A DNA stretch of 64,000 nucleotides from Trichocoleus desertorum NBK24 (lineage in GTDB: Bacteria > Cyanobacteriota > Cyanobacteriia > FACHB-46): the NCBI RefSeq assembly GCF_030409055.1, contig NZ_CP116619.1, positions 3,139,628-3,203,627 of the forward strand, read 5' to 3'. The notes under the pieces were generated by a model that did not search any database, had not been told where the DNA came from, and saw only the letters and a list, made by a program, of their open reading frames with translations. Each line of letters begins with the position of its first letter. Positions within the stretch are counted from its first letter, which is position 1. Below, piece after piece: positions 1 through 8,256 of this stretch. A program made the position numbers and the translations under genes.

Positions 1-363
1 TTGGGTGGGCTAATTATTCTACTTAGCATCATGACTTATGTAGGGGGCGGGTTTTGCCTTGGAACTCAGTTTGCCCGCCGGACAGAAGATGTAAATGCCT
101 TGGTGTCTGCCTTTGGGGTACCTCTCCTGATTCTGGGCGGTGCCTTTATCCCCATCAGCTTTTTCCCCCAAGTATTGCTAGATATCGCCCAATTTAATCC
201 GATTTACCACATGAATGAGGCGTTGTTTGGGGTGGCAGCGGATGGCAAAGGCTTAGAGGCGATCGCGCCTCACTTTCGCGTGCTGGTGATTTGTGCAGGA
301 GTTATGGTGGTGGCAGGATGGCTCTCCTACCAACGCATGTTGCAAATGGAAAGGAGACTCTAA
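1..363 (+). CDS. ABC-2 type transporter permease, C-terminal part (cut by window edge)
   Basis: This is the last 120 residues of a multispanning membrane protein. It has hydrophobic helices near residues 1-20, 35-60 and 92-110, and the family-like stretch SAFGVPLLILGGAFIPISFF. That pattern is typical of the C-terminal half of ABC-2 permeases of the DrrB/NodJ type. The 5' end lies outside the window, so the true start is unknown. The stop is TAA at 361-363. The ATPase that should power it starts 5 bases downstream in the same operon. Substrate cannot be told from sequence. The assignment rests on topology plus the neighbouring ATPase. Confidence 0.75.
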   Translation: MGGLIILLSIMTYVGGGFCLGTQFARRTEDVNALVSAFGVPLLILGGAFIPISFFPQVLLDIAQFNPIYHMNEALFGVAADGKGLEAIAPHFRVLVICAGVMVVAGWLSYQRMLQMERRL

Positions 364-368
364 CGTCA

Positions 369-1304
369 GTGTTGCAAATTGAAAACCTCGCCAAACAATA
401 CGGTCAGCGGCAGGTGCTACAAGACTTGAGTTTGCATATCCGCCCCGGAGAAATCTACGGCTTGCTTGGTCCTAACGGTGCTGGCAAGACCACAACGATC
501 AATATTCTTTGCAACTTGCTCCGAGCCGACAGCGGCACAATTCGCATTAGTGGTCAACTCGTTTCGGAAGCAACGAAGCCATTGCTTGGAGTGGCTCCCC
601 AGGAAAGTTTGCTGTACAAGAGCTTGACTTGTGAGGAAAATCTCAAGTTTTTTGCTCAGATTTATGGCTTGTCAGGCAAAATGCGATCGCAGCGAGTGCA
701 GCATTGTTTGGCCGCAGTAGGTCTGGCCGATCGCGCTAAAAGCCCTGCCGAAACCTTGAGCGGTGGGATGCAGCGGCGGTTGAGTATGGCGATCGCCTTA
801 GTTCATCAACCGAAATTAGTCGTACTGGACGAACCCACTACCGGATTGGATATTGAAGCCCGCTACGAAATTTGGGACTTGATTCGGCAGTTACAGGCGC
901 AAGGCATCACAGTACTACTGACCACGCATCTGCTAGATGAGGCGGAGCGGCTTTGTCAGCGCATCGGCATTCTGAAGCAAGGGCGCTTGTTGGCTGAAGG
1001 CAGCTTAAGCGAGCTAAGGCAATTGATTCCGGCGCAAGAAATTGTGTTGGTGCAAACGCCAGAAGAGGAATTGGCGATCGCACGAGCCGAACAACTCGGT
1101 TTTACTAAGCGTCGTTACGGCAGAGATCTTGCTTTCTGGTTGCCACAAGCTTTGGAACTGAAAGAAATTCTCGCCCACTTTGATGGCATTCCCCTCGACT
1201 CAATTGCCCGTCAGCCCGTGCGGTTAGAGCATATTTATGTGGAAGTGACGCAAAACCAAAAATTGCCTGAAGTGCCACAGCCAAATCTATTGATTCAAGC
1301 CTGA
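369..1304 (+). CDS. ABC transporter ATP-binding protein (export type)
   Basis: This ATPase subunit should drive export through the adjoining ABC-2 permease. Starting from GTG at 369 (311 aa) it shows Walker A GPNGAGKTTT near residue 35, the signature LSGGM near 130, and Walker B LVVLDEPTT with LTTHLLDEAE following. The extra C-terminal region of about 90 residues is usual for the DrrA/CcmA-like subfamily. The frame stays open upstream to 291, inside the permease gene, but AAGGAG at 351-356 sits 12 bases before GTG 369 and homology begins there (VLQIENLAKQYG). The two genes are spaced for translational coupling. Drug, lipid or polysaccharide export are all possible. Confidence 0.9.
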   Translation: MLQIENLAKQYGQRQVLQDLSLHIRPGEIYGLLGPNGAGKTTTINILCNLLRADSGTIRISGQLVSEATKPLLGVAPQESLLYKSLTCEENLKFFAQIYGLSGKMRSQRVQHCLAAVGLADRAKSPAETLSGGMQRRLSMAIALVHQPKLVVLDEPTTGLDIEARYEIWDLIRQLQAQGITVLLTTHLLDEAERLCQRIGILKQGRLLAEGSLSELRQLIPAQEIVLVQTPEEELAIARAEQLGFTKRRYGRDLAFWLPQALELKEILAHFDGIPLDSIARQPVRLEHIYVEVTQNQKLPEVPQPNLLIQA

Positions 1305-1529
1305 AAGGGGCAAGTTCTGCGATCGCGCTCAGTCGTAATAAGTTAAAAGTTGAGTGAACCAGCCTAGGAATTTCCGTTTAACCATTCACCTGACTGAAGA
1401 ACTAAGGTATGTAGAATTGAGGGGAGCTAAGCCAGTCCCCCATTTTAATTCCATACGTTTGAACTAATAGCTGCATCAGCTCAGTTCCAGACCCCTATCC
1501 TGTCAGACCTGTGGCCCAGAGCACGACTT

Positions 1530-3368
1530 ATGAACTCCGAGCTTGAACCTAAACCATCTCAGTTGGCAGCACAGCCTCCAACTTTACCGTCGATGGTAGT
1601 GAAGCAGGGATGGTTTAGAAGAATCAGCTGCCGTCTAAGCATTGGTCAGAAAATTAGCTATGGGTATGCGATCGCGTTGGGGGTGGCTGTAGTCGGCACA
1701 ACCGTAGGCTTTGTCATCGGCGATCGCTTCCATCATGCTGCTTTAGAACGCCACAATCGAGTCGAAGAAGAAGTTCGGTTGCTCCACCGCTTACAAGCCA
1801 GTATCCTCCAAGCTCGGACCCACCAACAACAATTTATTCCTTTAACAGAAGATTTGTCTTCATTGCGGGATGAATATGAGCACTTTTTGGTTCATGCCGA
1901 TGAAATCAATCGGCTCTGGGCTAGTGTAGAAACTCATGCTCAGCAGTTTGAATATCACGCTGATAACCACCAAGAAGGGATTCCCCAGCTATTAAAGACT
2001 TATTCCGGGGTGCCAGAGGCTTATTTTCAACGTGCCAATCAACTACTGGAACCTACAAATCAGGCCAATGTCTCACCAACACAGCTTCAAGCTTTACAGC
2101 AACAGCTTTTGAGCTTTACCAATAGTGCGATCGCCCTACAGTTTGATGGTATCTCCGACGATCTAGTTGACATCATCAACGTTTCTTACGAAGAAGCAAG
2201 TCAGGCGAAGGCGACTCTGATTGCCTGGGAAACCCTCCGCATTGAAATTATTGGTGTCAGTATTCTTCTATCCAGTTTGATTGGGGGGTTGTTGGCCTTC
2301 TATACCAGCCGTGCCATTACTAAACCTATTAAAGGGGTGACAGCGGTAGCACAGCGGACTGTTGAAACTTCTGACTTCGACCTTCAAGCGCCTGTCACCA
2401 CTGAAGATGAAATTGGCATTCTCGCTGCTTCCTTCAATCAGCTCACGCAAAAAGTGAAGATGCTGTTAGAAGAACAGCAGATAGCGGCCTTGCAACAGCA
2501 GCAGATGCAAGCAGCCCAACTGATTCAAAGTGAGAAAATGTCGAGTTTGGGCCGCATGGTGGCAGGAGTTGCCCACGAAATCAACAATCCAGTTAACTTT
2601 ATCTACGGCAACCTGGAGTACGCCAACACCTATGTCAATGATCTGTTGGCGCTGATCGACACCTATAGGCGTGAAGTACCGCAGCCGCCTCAAACTGTGC
2701 AAGCTCAAGCGGAGGAGATAGACTTAGAGTTTTTGCAAGAAGATCTGCCCAAGCTATTGCAATCAATGAAGATGGGGTCTGATCGGGTGCGGCAAATTGT
2801 CTTAAGCCTGAAAAACTTTTCTCGCTTAGATGAGGCCGAAGTGCATACGGTTGATTTACATGCTTGCCTCGACAGCACGCTGTTAATTCTGGGGAGCCGC
2901 ATCAAAAAAGGAATTACGGTCACACGCAATTACGGAACCGTACCGAACATTGAGGGTTACAGTGGTCTCCTCTACCAAGTCTTCATGAATCTGCTGAGTA
3001 ATGCGATCGATGCCTTAGAAGAGCAAACTGACGCAACCAGTCCCAAACAACTGATTATCAGCACCGAACAAACCGACTCTCATTCGGTCATCGTCCGCTT
3101 TCAAGATAATGGCCCTGGCATCAGCACTGAAACTCAGCACAAAATTTTTGAGGCGTTCTTTACCACCAAACCCCGTGGTGTCGGTACTGGACTAGGACTC
3201 TCGATCAGCCGCCAGATTGTAGAAGAAAAACATCACGGCCAGTTGGCTTGTCACTCAGAGATCGGGCAGGGAACCACCTTTGAAATTACACTGCCGATTA
3301 AGCTCAGCCATTTGGCATCTGCGACAACTGCAACTAGCGATCGCCCGCACCCAGCAGTCCTAACTTAA
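1530..3368 (+). CDS. Membrane sensor histidine kinase with HAMP domain
   Basis: A 612-residue orthodox sensor kinase. Membrane helices lie near residues 44-66 and 236-257 and bracket a mostly helical extracytoplasmic sensor of about 170 residues. A HAMP linker follows, then a dimerisation helix with the phospho-acceptor in AGVAHEINNPVNF (His349). The ATPase domain has an N box LLSNAIDALEE near 485, G1 DNGPGIS near 526 and G2 GTGLGLSI. The HEINNP version of the H box is common in cyanobacterial kinases. No response regulator is adjacent, so the partner is unknown. A 225-base gap separates it from the ABC operon, so it probably has its own promoter. Confidence 0.93.
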   Translation: MNSELEPKPSQLAAQPPTLPSMVVKQGWFRRISCRLSIGQKISYGYAIALGVAVVGTTVGFVIGDRFHHAALERHNRVEEEVRLLHRLQASILQARTHQQQFIPLTEDLSSLRDEYEHFLVHADEINRLWASVETHAQQFEYHADNHQEGIPQLLKTYSGVPEAYFQRANQLLEPTNQANVSPTQLQALQQQLLSFTNSAIALQFDGISDDLVDIINVSYEEASQAKATLIAWETLRIEIIGVSILLSSLIGGLLAFYTSRAITKPIKGVTAVAQRTVETSDFDLQAPVTTEDEIGILAASFNQLTQKVKMLLEEQQIAALQQQQMQAAQLIQSEKMSSLGRMVAGVAHEINNPVNFIYGNLEYANTYVNDLLALIDTYRREVPQPPQTVQAQAEEIDLEFLQEDLPKLLQSMKMGSDRVRQIVLSLKNFSRLDEAEVHTVDLHACLDSTLLILGSRIKKGITVTRNYGTVPNIEGYSGLLYQVFMNLLSNAIDALEEQTDATSPKQLIISTEQTDSHSVIVRFQDNGPGISTETQHKIFEAFFTTKPRGVGTGLGLSISRQIVEEKHHGQLACHSEIGQGTTFEITLPIKLSHLASATTATSDRPHPAVLT

Positions 3369-3463
3369 AACTTAAAATTAGCCTCTAGCGGCAAAAATCC
3401 AGGTAGTCTAAAACCTAACCCTAAAGCGATCGCCCCGCAGTTAAAAGAAATCGAGGTTCGGCC

Positions 3464-3952
3464 ATGCGAACATTTATCTCCAAGCCATTACCTACACAGC
3501 CGATTACATCAGAAACCTTTCAACCCTACGGCCAAGTGATTGCTGCCAGTGCCGATGGCAAGCTATTTGACTCGGAAGACGCTCAACTGGTGCTCGATCG
3601 CGGGATACCTCGCTTCTACATCATGCGGCTGCATAGTAAGGGCCGAAAGTTTCGCACAATCACTCGGCACGTGCAATGTACGCAATGCTTAGGTTCACTC
3701 GAAGGCAAGGAATGGTTGCTGGCTGTAGCGCCACCTTCACTCACGTCTCACCCTAACTTAGACCAACTTGCTGCCTTCCGAATTCCGGGCAACTGCTTTG
3801 TCAAGCTTCACCTGGGCACCTGGCACGCTGGCCCCTACTTCGACGCTGATTTTGTGGATTTCTACAACTTAGAACTCAGCGACACCAACCTTAACGACCA
3901 CGACACCTGTGATTTGCTGGAGGCTTACGGGGTTAAGTTTGCGATCGCCTAG
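3464..3952 (+). CDS. Ureidoglycolate lyase family protein
   Basis: A 162-residue cupin-fold protein that resembles ureidoglycolate lyase (AllA), which releases urea and glyoxylate from ureidoglycolate in purine/allantoin breakdown. Family features visible are the N-terminal SETFQPYGQVI stretch, the central FRTITRHVQCTQCLGSL, and LHLGTWHAGPYF, where the histidines usually sit. No other allantoin genes lie nearby, so the in vivo substrate is uncertain. Cyanobacteria often carry this gene alone. ATG 3464 is the only sensible start. Confidence 0.8.
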   Translation: MRTFISKPLPTQPITSETFQPYGQVIAASADGKLFDSEDAQLVLDRGIPRFYIMRLHSKGRKFRTITRHVQCTQCLGSLEGKEWLLAVAPPSLTSHPNLDQLAAFRIPGNCFVKLHLGTWHAGPYFDADFVDFYNLELSDTNLNDHDTCDLLEAYGVKFAIA

Positions 3953-3982
3953 CTACATCAGATTGCCATAATCCCAAAGCCT

Positions 3983-4540
3983 CTAACCTACATCTCTTAG
4001 TAAATAAAACGAATTATCGAGTTGGTAATCTTCGCGGTTGAGGGAGTAGTAAGCCACCTCAAGATTGTAAAAGTGGGCTTGTTTCTCGTACTTCAGCCCT
4101 GCTTTTTGCATCACTCGTTGCGAGGCGATGTTATGGGTGAGGGCGATCGCGACAATGCGTTGGAGTTGCAGCGTTTCAAAGCCGAACCGCACACTCGCTC
4201 TAGCAGCTTCGGTGGTGAATCCCTTATTCCAATATTCGGGGGCGATCGCGTAAGCCAACTCTACTTCGGACGTGTTTTGTAACCACTGCAAACCACAATG
4301 CCCAATCAGTTCCCCTTGCTGCTTTTCCACTAGCGCCCACAGCCCAAAGCCATGATATTGCCAGTGTTCTATAAAGTTGGTCAAAACAGCTTGGCCTCGT
4401 TCCCAAGTCAGGGGTTTCGCTGAGGGCAAGGTTTTCATTACGTAGGGGTTGGCCGTGATTTGCCGATGGTGAGCTTCCAAGTCAGCGATCGCGAGGAGTC
4501 GGAGATGCAACCGCTCCGTTTCAATTTCGTATCCCGTCAT
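3983..4540 (-). CDS. GNAT family N-acetyltransferase (RimJ/RimL-like)
   Basis: 185 residues with the GNAT fold. The N-terminal TERLHLRLLAIADLE is typical of RimJ/RimL-type acetyltransferases. The acetyl-CoA region follows as YAIAPEYWNKGFTTEAARASVRFGFE, with QRIVAIALTHNIASQRVMQKAGLKYE near the C-terminus. Substrate (ribosomal protein N-terminus or a small molecule) is not predictable. It is convergent with the upstream ureidoglycolate lyase-like gene, with 30 bases between the stops. Confidence 0.88.
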   Translation of the reverse strand: MTGYEIETERLHLRLLAIADLEAHHRQITANPYVMKTLPSAKPLTWERGQAVLTNFIEHWQYHGFGLWALVEKQQGELIGHCGLQWLQNTSEVELAYAIAPEYWNKGFTTEAARASVRFGFETLQLQRIVAIALTHNIASQRVMQKAGLKYEKQAHFYNLEVAYYSLNREDYQLDNSFYLLRDVG

Positions 4541-4648
4541 GACATGGCAGAACTTGCTGGAGTGTTGAAAAGGTAAAGCTTTGTTTCGGTATCCTACTAG
4601 GGAAGCGGGTTGATTTTCTTCGCTCGATGTCCCTTAACTCCTCATATC

Positions 4649-5335
4649 ATGTTGGCAGCAATTTTATTTGACTTGGATGGTACCCTCACCAACACCGATC
4701 CCATTCACTTCCGCGCTTGGCAAGAACATCTCAGCGAACACGGCCTAGAGATTGACGAGATATTTTACAAAACCCAGATTAGCGGCAAGACCAACCCAGT
4801 AATCATCGAAGAGATTCTGCCAAATTTGTCTGTGGAGGCAGGGCAACAATTGGCTGATGCCAAAGAAGCGCGGTTCCGAGAATTAGCCACGCAGGAAATT
4901 ACGGCTTTAGCGGGGCTGACTCAAATTCTAGATTGGGCACAGCAACAGCAATTACCCCTAGCAGTCGTGACGAATGCACCGCCCGAAAACGCCTACTTTA
5001 TGTTGGAAACGCTGAACTTAAACGCTCATTTCCAGACAGTAGTGATCTCGGATGAAATTGGCGTAGGAAAACCCGATCCTGCCCCTTACAACATTGCCTT
5101 AGAGCGACTGGGTGTAGCTCCTGAAGCCGCGATCGCCTTTGAAGATTCTCCCTCAGGGATTCGCTCTGCGGTTGCCGCCGGAATTCCCACCGTTGGCATT
5201 GCTTCTACTCACAATCCCCAAGTGCTTTACGATTTAGGCGCGATGCTAGTCATTCCCGATTTTACTGATGAACAGCTCTGGGCCTTGCTAAAATCTCCTG
5301 GAAAAGTAGATGAGCCAAAATTAGTCGTCAATTAG
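4649..5335 (+). CDS. HAD superfamily hydrolase (beta-phosphoglucomutase/phosphatase-like)
   Basis: A 228-residue HAD hydrolase of subfamily IA. Motif I is FDLDGTLTNTD at residues 6-16, giving the nucleophilic Asp. Motif II is VVTNAPPENA, and motif III/IV is GVGKPDPAPYN then FEDSPSGIRSAVAAG. The cap is helical. The frame is open from 4610, but ATG 4649 places motif I at the usual distance from the N-terminus. It probably acts on a small phosphorylated sugar or a 2-phosphoglycolate-like substrate; the sequence does not decide which. Confidence 0.9.
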   Translation: MLAAILFDLDGTLTNTDPIHFRAWQEHLSEHGLEIDEIFYKTQISGKTNPVIIEEILPNLSVEAGQQLADAKEARFRELATQEITALAGLTQILDWAQQQQLPLAVVTNAPPENAYFMLETLNLNAHFQTVVISDEIGVGKPDPAPYNIALERLGVAPEAAIAFEDSPSGIRSAVAAGIPTVGIASTHNPQVLYDLGAMLVIPDFTDEQLWALLKSPGKVDEPKLVVN

Positions 5336-5429
5336 CGATTCATTAATGGTTCATTAGCGATCGCTCGATTGAATCAACTCTCTGAATTAATGACTTCCTA
5401 CCTCACCTAAAACTACTATTTTTAAGCAC

Positions 5430-5462
5430 AAAAAAGCTGGAATTACACTTATAAATTCCAGC
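5430..5462 (-). terminator. Rho-independent terminator, minus strand
   Basis: A perfect 9-bp inverted repeat GCTGGAATT/AATTCCAGC (5436-5444 and 5454-5462) with a 9-base loop. On the minus strand a run of six T follows directly, from the A run at 5430-5435. It fits termination of the minus-strand gene at 5581-5955. Confidence 0.8.
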
Positions 5463-5580
5463 CTACAAATATTGGGTTTGGTTTAGTTATAGAGGATTAG
5501 CTTAGAGTTAGATAAGGGGTAAGTATAACCTTCTTAGAAAAAGAAGCTTTTTGCCTCGCTGGCACCAATTCAACAGACTT

Positions 5581-5955
5581 TTAGGATTGACCAGGCTGTC
5601 CTTTCTCGATCGCCTTTTCCATTAAATCGTGGCTATCGCCAGCATTCGCTGCGTCAGGGCGTAAATCTTGAGCCATTGCCCGGAAGTCACCGGGATCACC
5701 CGTGGGTTCAGCTTCAAATTTGGTTTCTGCTGCTGCATGAAGTTCATGTTCGGGTGCTGTGGCAGCAGATGCCGCTTCTGCGCCTTGGTTGGTGCGATCA
5801 ACATCGCTGACGCTATATTCTTTAGACGCTTCGTAGTCTGCATCTACATTTACTTTAGGAGCTTTTTGTTCACCACCAGAAATCTCTTCTGTCGCTTGCA
5901 TGGCATCAAAATTTTGACCTTCACCTGGGGTTAAATCGGTAGTTGCGTCAGCCAT
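5581..5955 (-). CDS. Small acidic, probably disordered protein
   Basis: 124 residues rich in Ala, Glu and Asp, with no hydrophobic core, no membrane segment and no recognisable domain. The composition suggests an intrinsically disordered soluble protein. It is divergent from the helical carotenoid protein gene at 6178 across a 222-base gap and has its own terminator at 5430-5462. That supports a real transcription unit. I do not recognise a family and cannot assign a function. Confidence 0.6.
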   Translation of the reverse strand: MADATTDLTPGEGQNFDAMQATEEISGGEQKAPKVNVDADYEASKEYSVSDVDRTNQGAEAASAATAPEHELHAAAETKFEAEPTGDPGDFRAMAQDLRPDAANAGDSHDLMEKAIEKGQPGQS

Positions 5956-6177
5956 ATTGAACTCCTAACTTTCGTTTTTTAACTTCATGCCCTGACTGTA
6001 ACAAAGCGGACTGTTCTTTCCTCAACCCCCCAGGATAGATTCTCAACCTCCCCCCGTAGAGAGATTCGGTGGGGTAAGTTAGTTTTCTCAAACTCCGCCT
6101 CCTGAGGGGCGATCCCACTTTCAAAATTGTGATAACTCTAACCTGGAGTAGCTTAATATTCTCTAGGAGAAAAGTTT

Positions 6178-6708
6178 ATGTCTTCTGATCATGAAAGCGG
6201 TAGATCCCAACTTCTAAATGAAGATACTAGAAAAGCAGTTGAAGCATTTGACAAGTTTGGAACGGATGAGAAATTAGCTTATTTCTACTACGTTTACGAG
6301 AAGATGGGTGACTCCATTACCCCTGCCGCTCCTGCTGCCACCGAGCCGAATTTAGCCCCTAAATTAATGGGCGACTTCTACGAATTATCGGATGATGAAC
6401 AACTGGCAATTATGCGCCAAATTGTGAATCGCGAAGATACAGAATACTCCCGTGCTTATGGCTCCTTAAAAGAAAACAATCAACTGATGGTTTGGTTCGC
6501 TTGGGCACAAGCAATGGGCGAGACAGTGGTTGATTTACCCGGAGATTACAACGCGACTGAGGGCATAAACAACCTACTTTCTCAAACCGAACACCTAGGT
6601 TTTGAGCATCAAATTTCTTTCTTCCGAGAAATTGCTGCCAACATGGGCTACAGTGACGTTCAACCTATCCCCACCCAAGCTGAAACAGGTAAAACTTCCA
6701 GTTTCTAA
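6178..6708 (+). CDS. Helical carotenoid protein (OCP N-terminal-domain homolog)
   Basis: A 176-residue all-helical protein that matches the N-terminal domain of the orange carotenoid protein and lacks the C-terminal NTF2-like domain. Comparable positions are LAYFYYVYEKMGDSITPAAP (OCP: LIWFAYLEMGKTITIAAP), then DDEQLAIMRQIVNREDT and YGSLKENNQLMVWFAWAQAMG, where OCP has its carotenoid-contacting aromatics. Family members bind a ketocarotenoid and act as singlet-oxygen quenchers; only some quench the phycobilisome. AGGAG just upstream of ATG 6178 supports the start. No stand-alone OCP C-terminal homolog is in the window. Confidence 0.88.
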   Translation: MSSDHESGRSQLLNEDTRKAVEAFDKFGTDEKLAYFYYVYEKMGDSITPAAPAATEPNLAPKLMGDFYELSDDEQLAIMRQIVNREDTEYSRAYGSLKENNQLMVWFAWAQAMGETVVDLPGDYNATEGINNLLSQTEHLGFEHQISFFREIAANMGYSDVQPIPTQAETGKTSSF

Positions 6709-6751
6709 TGTTTAGGAAGATTTAGAAATAACTTGTTTAAGTAGTTTAAGT

Positions 6752-6784
6752 AGAGACGTGCGATCGCCACGTCTCTATTATTTT
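6752..6784 (+). terminator. Terminator hairpin after the carotenoid protein gene
   Basis: A perfect 9-bp stem AGAGACGTG/CACGTCTCT (6752-6760 and 6768-6776) with a CGATCGC loop, followed by a T-rich tail ATTATTTTG. It lies 44 bases past the carotenoid protein stop and 20 bases before the end of the convergent ferredoxin gene. It could serve both strands, though the plus side has the better T tract. Confidence 0.7.
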
Positions 6785-6803
6785 GTCGCTAGAATTTTGG
6801 TTT

Positions 6804-7091
6804 TTAGGTAGTAGGGTGAAATTTGCGATAGAGCATCCCTTTAACAGGTTGTCCTTGTCGGAGGTGACGCTCAGCGATCGCTCCCACTTCCTCTGGGTGA
6901 ACTCGGCAATACCAAACTTCTTCTGGCAAGACGAGCAGCATCGGGCCGTTGCCACATTGTCCGAGACAACTACTAGCTTCAACTTGCACCTCAGTCACGG
7001 CTTGAGTTTGCAATGCAGCTAAAACTTTAGGAGCGCCCTGTCTCCGACAGCTTTTGTTTTGACAAACGAGCACACGCCTAGAAACTGACAA
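6804..7091 (-). CDS. Thioredoxin-like [2Fe-2S] ferredoxin
   Basis: 95 residues with the four-cysteine pattern of thioredoxin-like 2Fe-2S ferredoxins: C-x4-C near the N-terminus (VCQNKSC) and C-x3-C in SSCLGQCGNGPMLLVLPE. These proteins resemble the NuoE and hydrogenase-subunit folds and carry electrons; some cyanobacterial ones are annotated as (2Fe-2S) ferredoxin domain proteins with no known partner. The frame opens with TTG at 7091; GTG 7073 is an alternative that keeps both cysteine pairs. It converges on the carotenoid protein gene. Confidence 0.85.
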   Translation of the reverse strand: MSVSRRVLVCQNKSCRRQGAPKVLAALQTQAVTEVQVEASSCLGQCGNGPMLLVLPEEVWYCRVHPEEVGAIAERHLRQGQPVKGMLYRKFHPTT

Positions 7092-7194
7092 TCATCTACG
7101 CCCAAAACGGCTCTTCTATCCTAGACTCCTAGCCCCAAGATTAGCCCGCCTAAGCCTACTGCCCCAGTTAATTGCCTGATGCAAGCCACGTCGA

Positions 7195-7563
7195 TTAAAG
7201 GAGCTTGACCAAGCGGCTCAATCTTTCCGAATAGCTCTTCATCACCTCCAAAGCAAAAATAGGCGTTTCTTGAACCGCGAAGAGAAACCTTTTTTGATCT
7301 AGAAAGGCCAGTTCACACTCGGTTTCAGCTACAGCGGTATAGGTTCTGGTTTTGGCTCCGATCAATGCGCCTACACCAAAAACTTCGCCTCGCTCTAAGG
7401 TTTCTATCACTCGGTTATTGATGAGTAAGCCAACTGTCCCGGAAAGAATGCCGTACATGAGTTCGGCGGGTTGCCCGATTTCAAAAATTACTTGATCGGT
7501 TGAGAAGCGTTGAGGTTGTGGTTGCCTTTGAAAGATGCTGAGGGTTGCGACTGGATCTAGCAT
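7195..7563 (-). CDS. Cyclic nucleotide-binding domain protein
   Basis: 122 residues that form a single CRP/CAP-like beta-roll: DQVIFEIGQPAELMYGILSGTVGLLI, then TLERGEVFGVGALIGAKTRTYTAVAETECELAFLDQKRF. There is no DNA-binding helix-turn-helix and no kinase or channel attached. It may be a free-standing cNMP-binding or ligand-sensing module. The phosphate-binding cassette is degenerate, so ligand binding is not assured. Confidence 0.85.
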   Translation of the reverse strand: MLDPVATLSIFQRQPQPQRFSTDQVIFEIGQPAELMYGILSGTVGLLINNRVIETLERGEVFGVGALIGAKTRTYTAVAETECELAFLDQKRFLFAVQETPIFALEVMKSYSERLSRLVKLL

Positions 7564-7985
7564 GACTCGGTAGTTCCTATAGGGCAGAAATCGTGGCTAA
7601 AAAATTGCTTTTGAGGACTGGGTTTTAAAGACTAAGTTCAGCCAAGCAAGATGAAGCTGCAATAGACGCCAGAATTTTACTGCCTGGGCGCAGGTGAAGT
7701 GAGATTCTCAACAATATTTCCTGATTGACGGGCGATCGCGCCTTAGCCAAAAGGCATACACCAAACTCAGCAGTATTTCCCTGTAGTTCAATGGCGCTAA
7801 GGATTTGCAACAACCTTCAGTAAAGTTGAGCTGTAACGTGACACCTCTAAAGGTAGAGGAAGTACAACCTCAAGAGAGAGGAAGGATCAGCAGGGGTCAG
7901 GAAAAATAAAACAACATTGATTAATCAAATCCCTTAACAACTCTTGCCACAACTCTGATGGCGAAGCACATGGAGGTAATGGCTG
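7564..7985. other. 422-base gap without a convincing gene
   Basis: This stretch lies between the start of the cNMP-binding gene and the ParD-like gene. It holds one HIP1-like motif and a minus-strand open frame of 62 codons at 7625-7813 with no recognisable protein pattern, which I do not call. It should contain divergent promoters, but no clear boxes stand out. Confidence 0.5.
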
Positions 7986-8243
7986 ATGGCTACACTTAAC
8001 ATCTCACTTTCAGAATCAATTCGTCAATTTGTCCAAGAACAAGTGACTTTCGGGGGCTACAACACTAGTAGCGAGTACATTCAGCACTTGATCCAACAAG
8101 ATCAACAACGAGTGAACCAAAAACAATTGGAAACTCTGTTATCTGAAACTCTAGAGAGTGATGAACTCGCCTATATGACCGATGAATGGTGGCGAGAAAA
8201 GCGCACCCAAATTCTCCAAAAACTCCGCTTTGAAGAGGATTAG
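7986..8243 (+). CDS. ParD-like type II antitoxin, without a toxin partner
   Basis: 85 residues. The N-terminal half is a ribbon-helix-helix DNA-binding fold (MATLNISLSESIRQFVQEQV, then GGYNTSSEYIQHLIQQDQQR), which is the ParD signature. The C-terminal half is acidic and helical, as in antitoxins that wrap their toxin. A ParE/RelE toxin gene would normally follow at once. Here only 13 bases separate the stop from the 3' end of the opposing malic enzyme gene, so no toxin is present downstream, nor immediately upstream. It may be an orphan antitoxin or a repurposed regulator. Confidence 0.85.
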   Translation: MATLNISLSESIRQFVQEQVTFGGYNTSSEYIQHLIQQDQQRVNQKQLETLLSETLESDELAYMTDEWWREKRTQILQKLRFEED

Positions 8244-8256
8244 GCAAGCCTTAGCT

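Noticed and set aside
7625-7813. Minus-strand 62-codon open frame
   Set aside because: No protein-like pattern, no ribosome site and no recognisable domain; it lies in an intergenic region.
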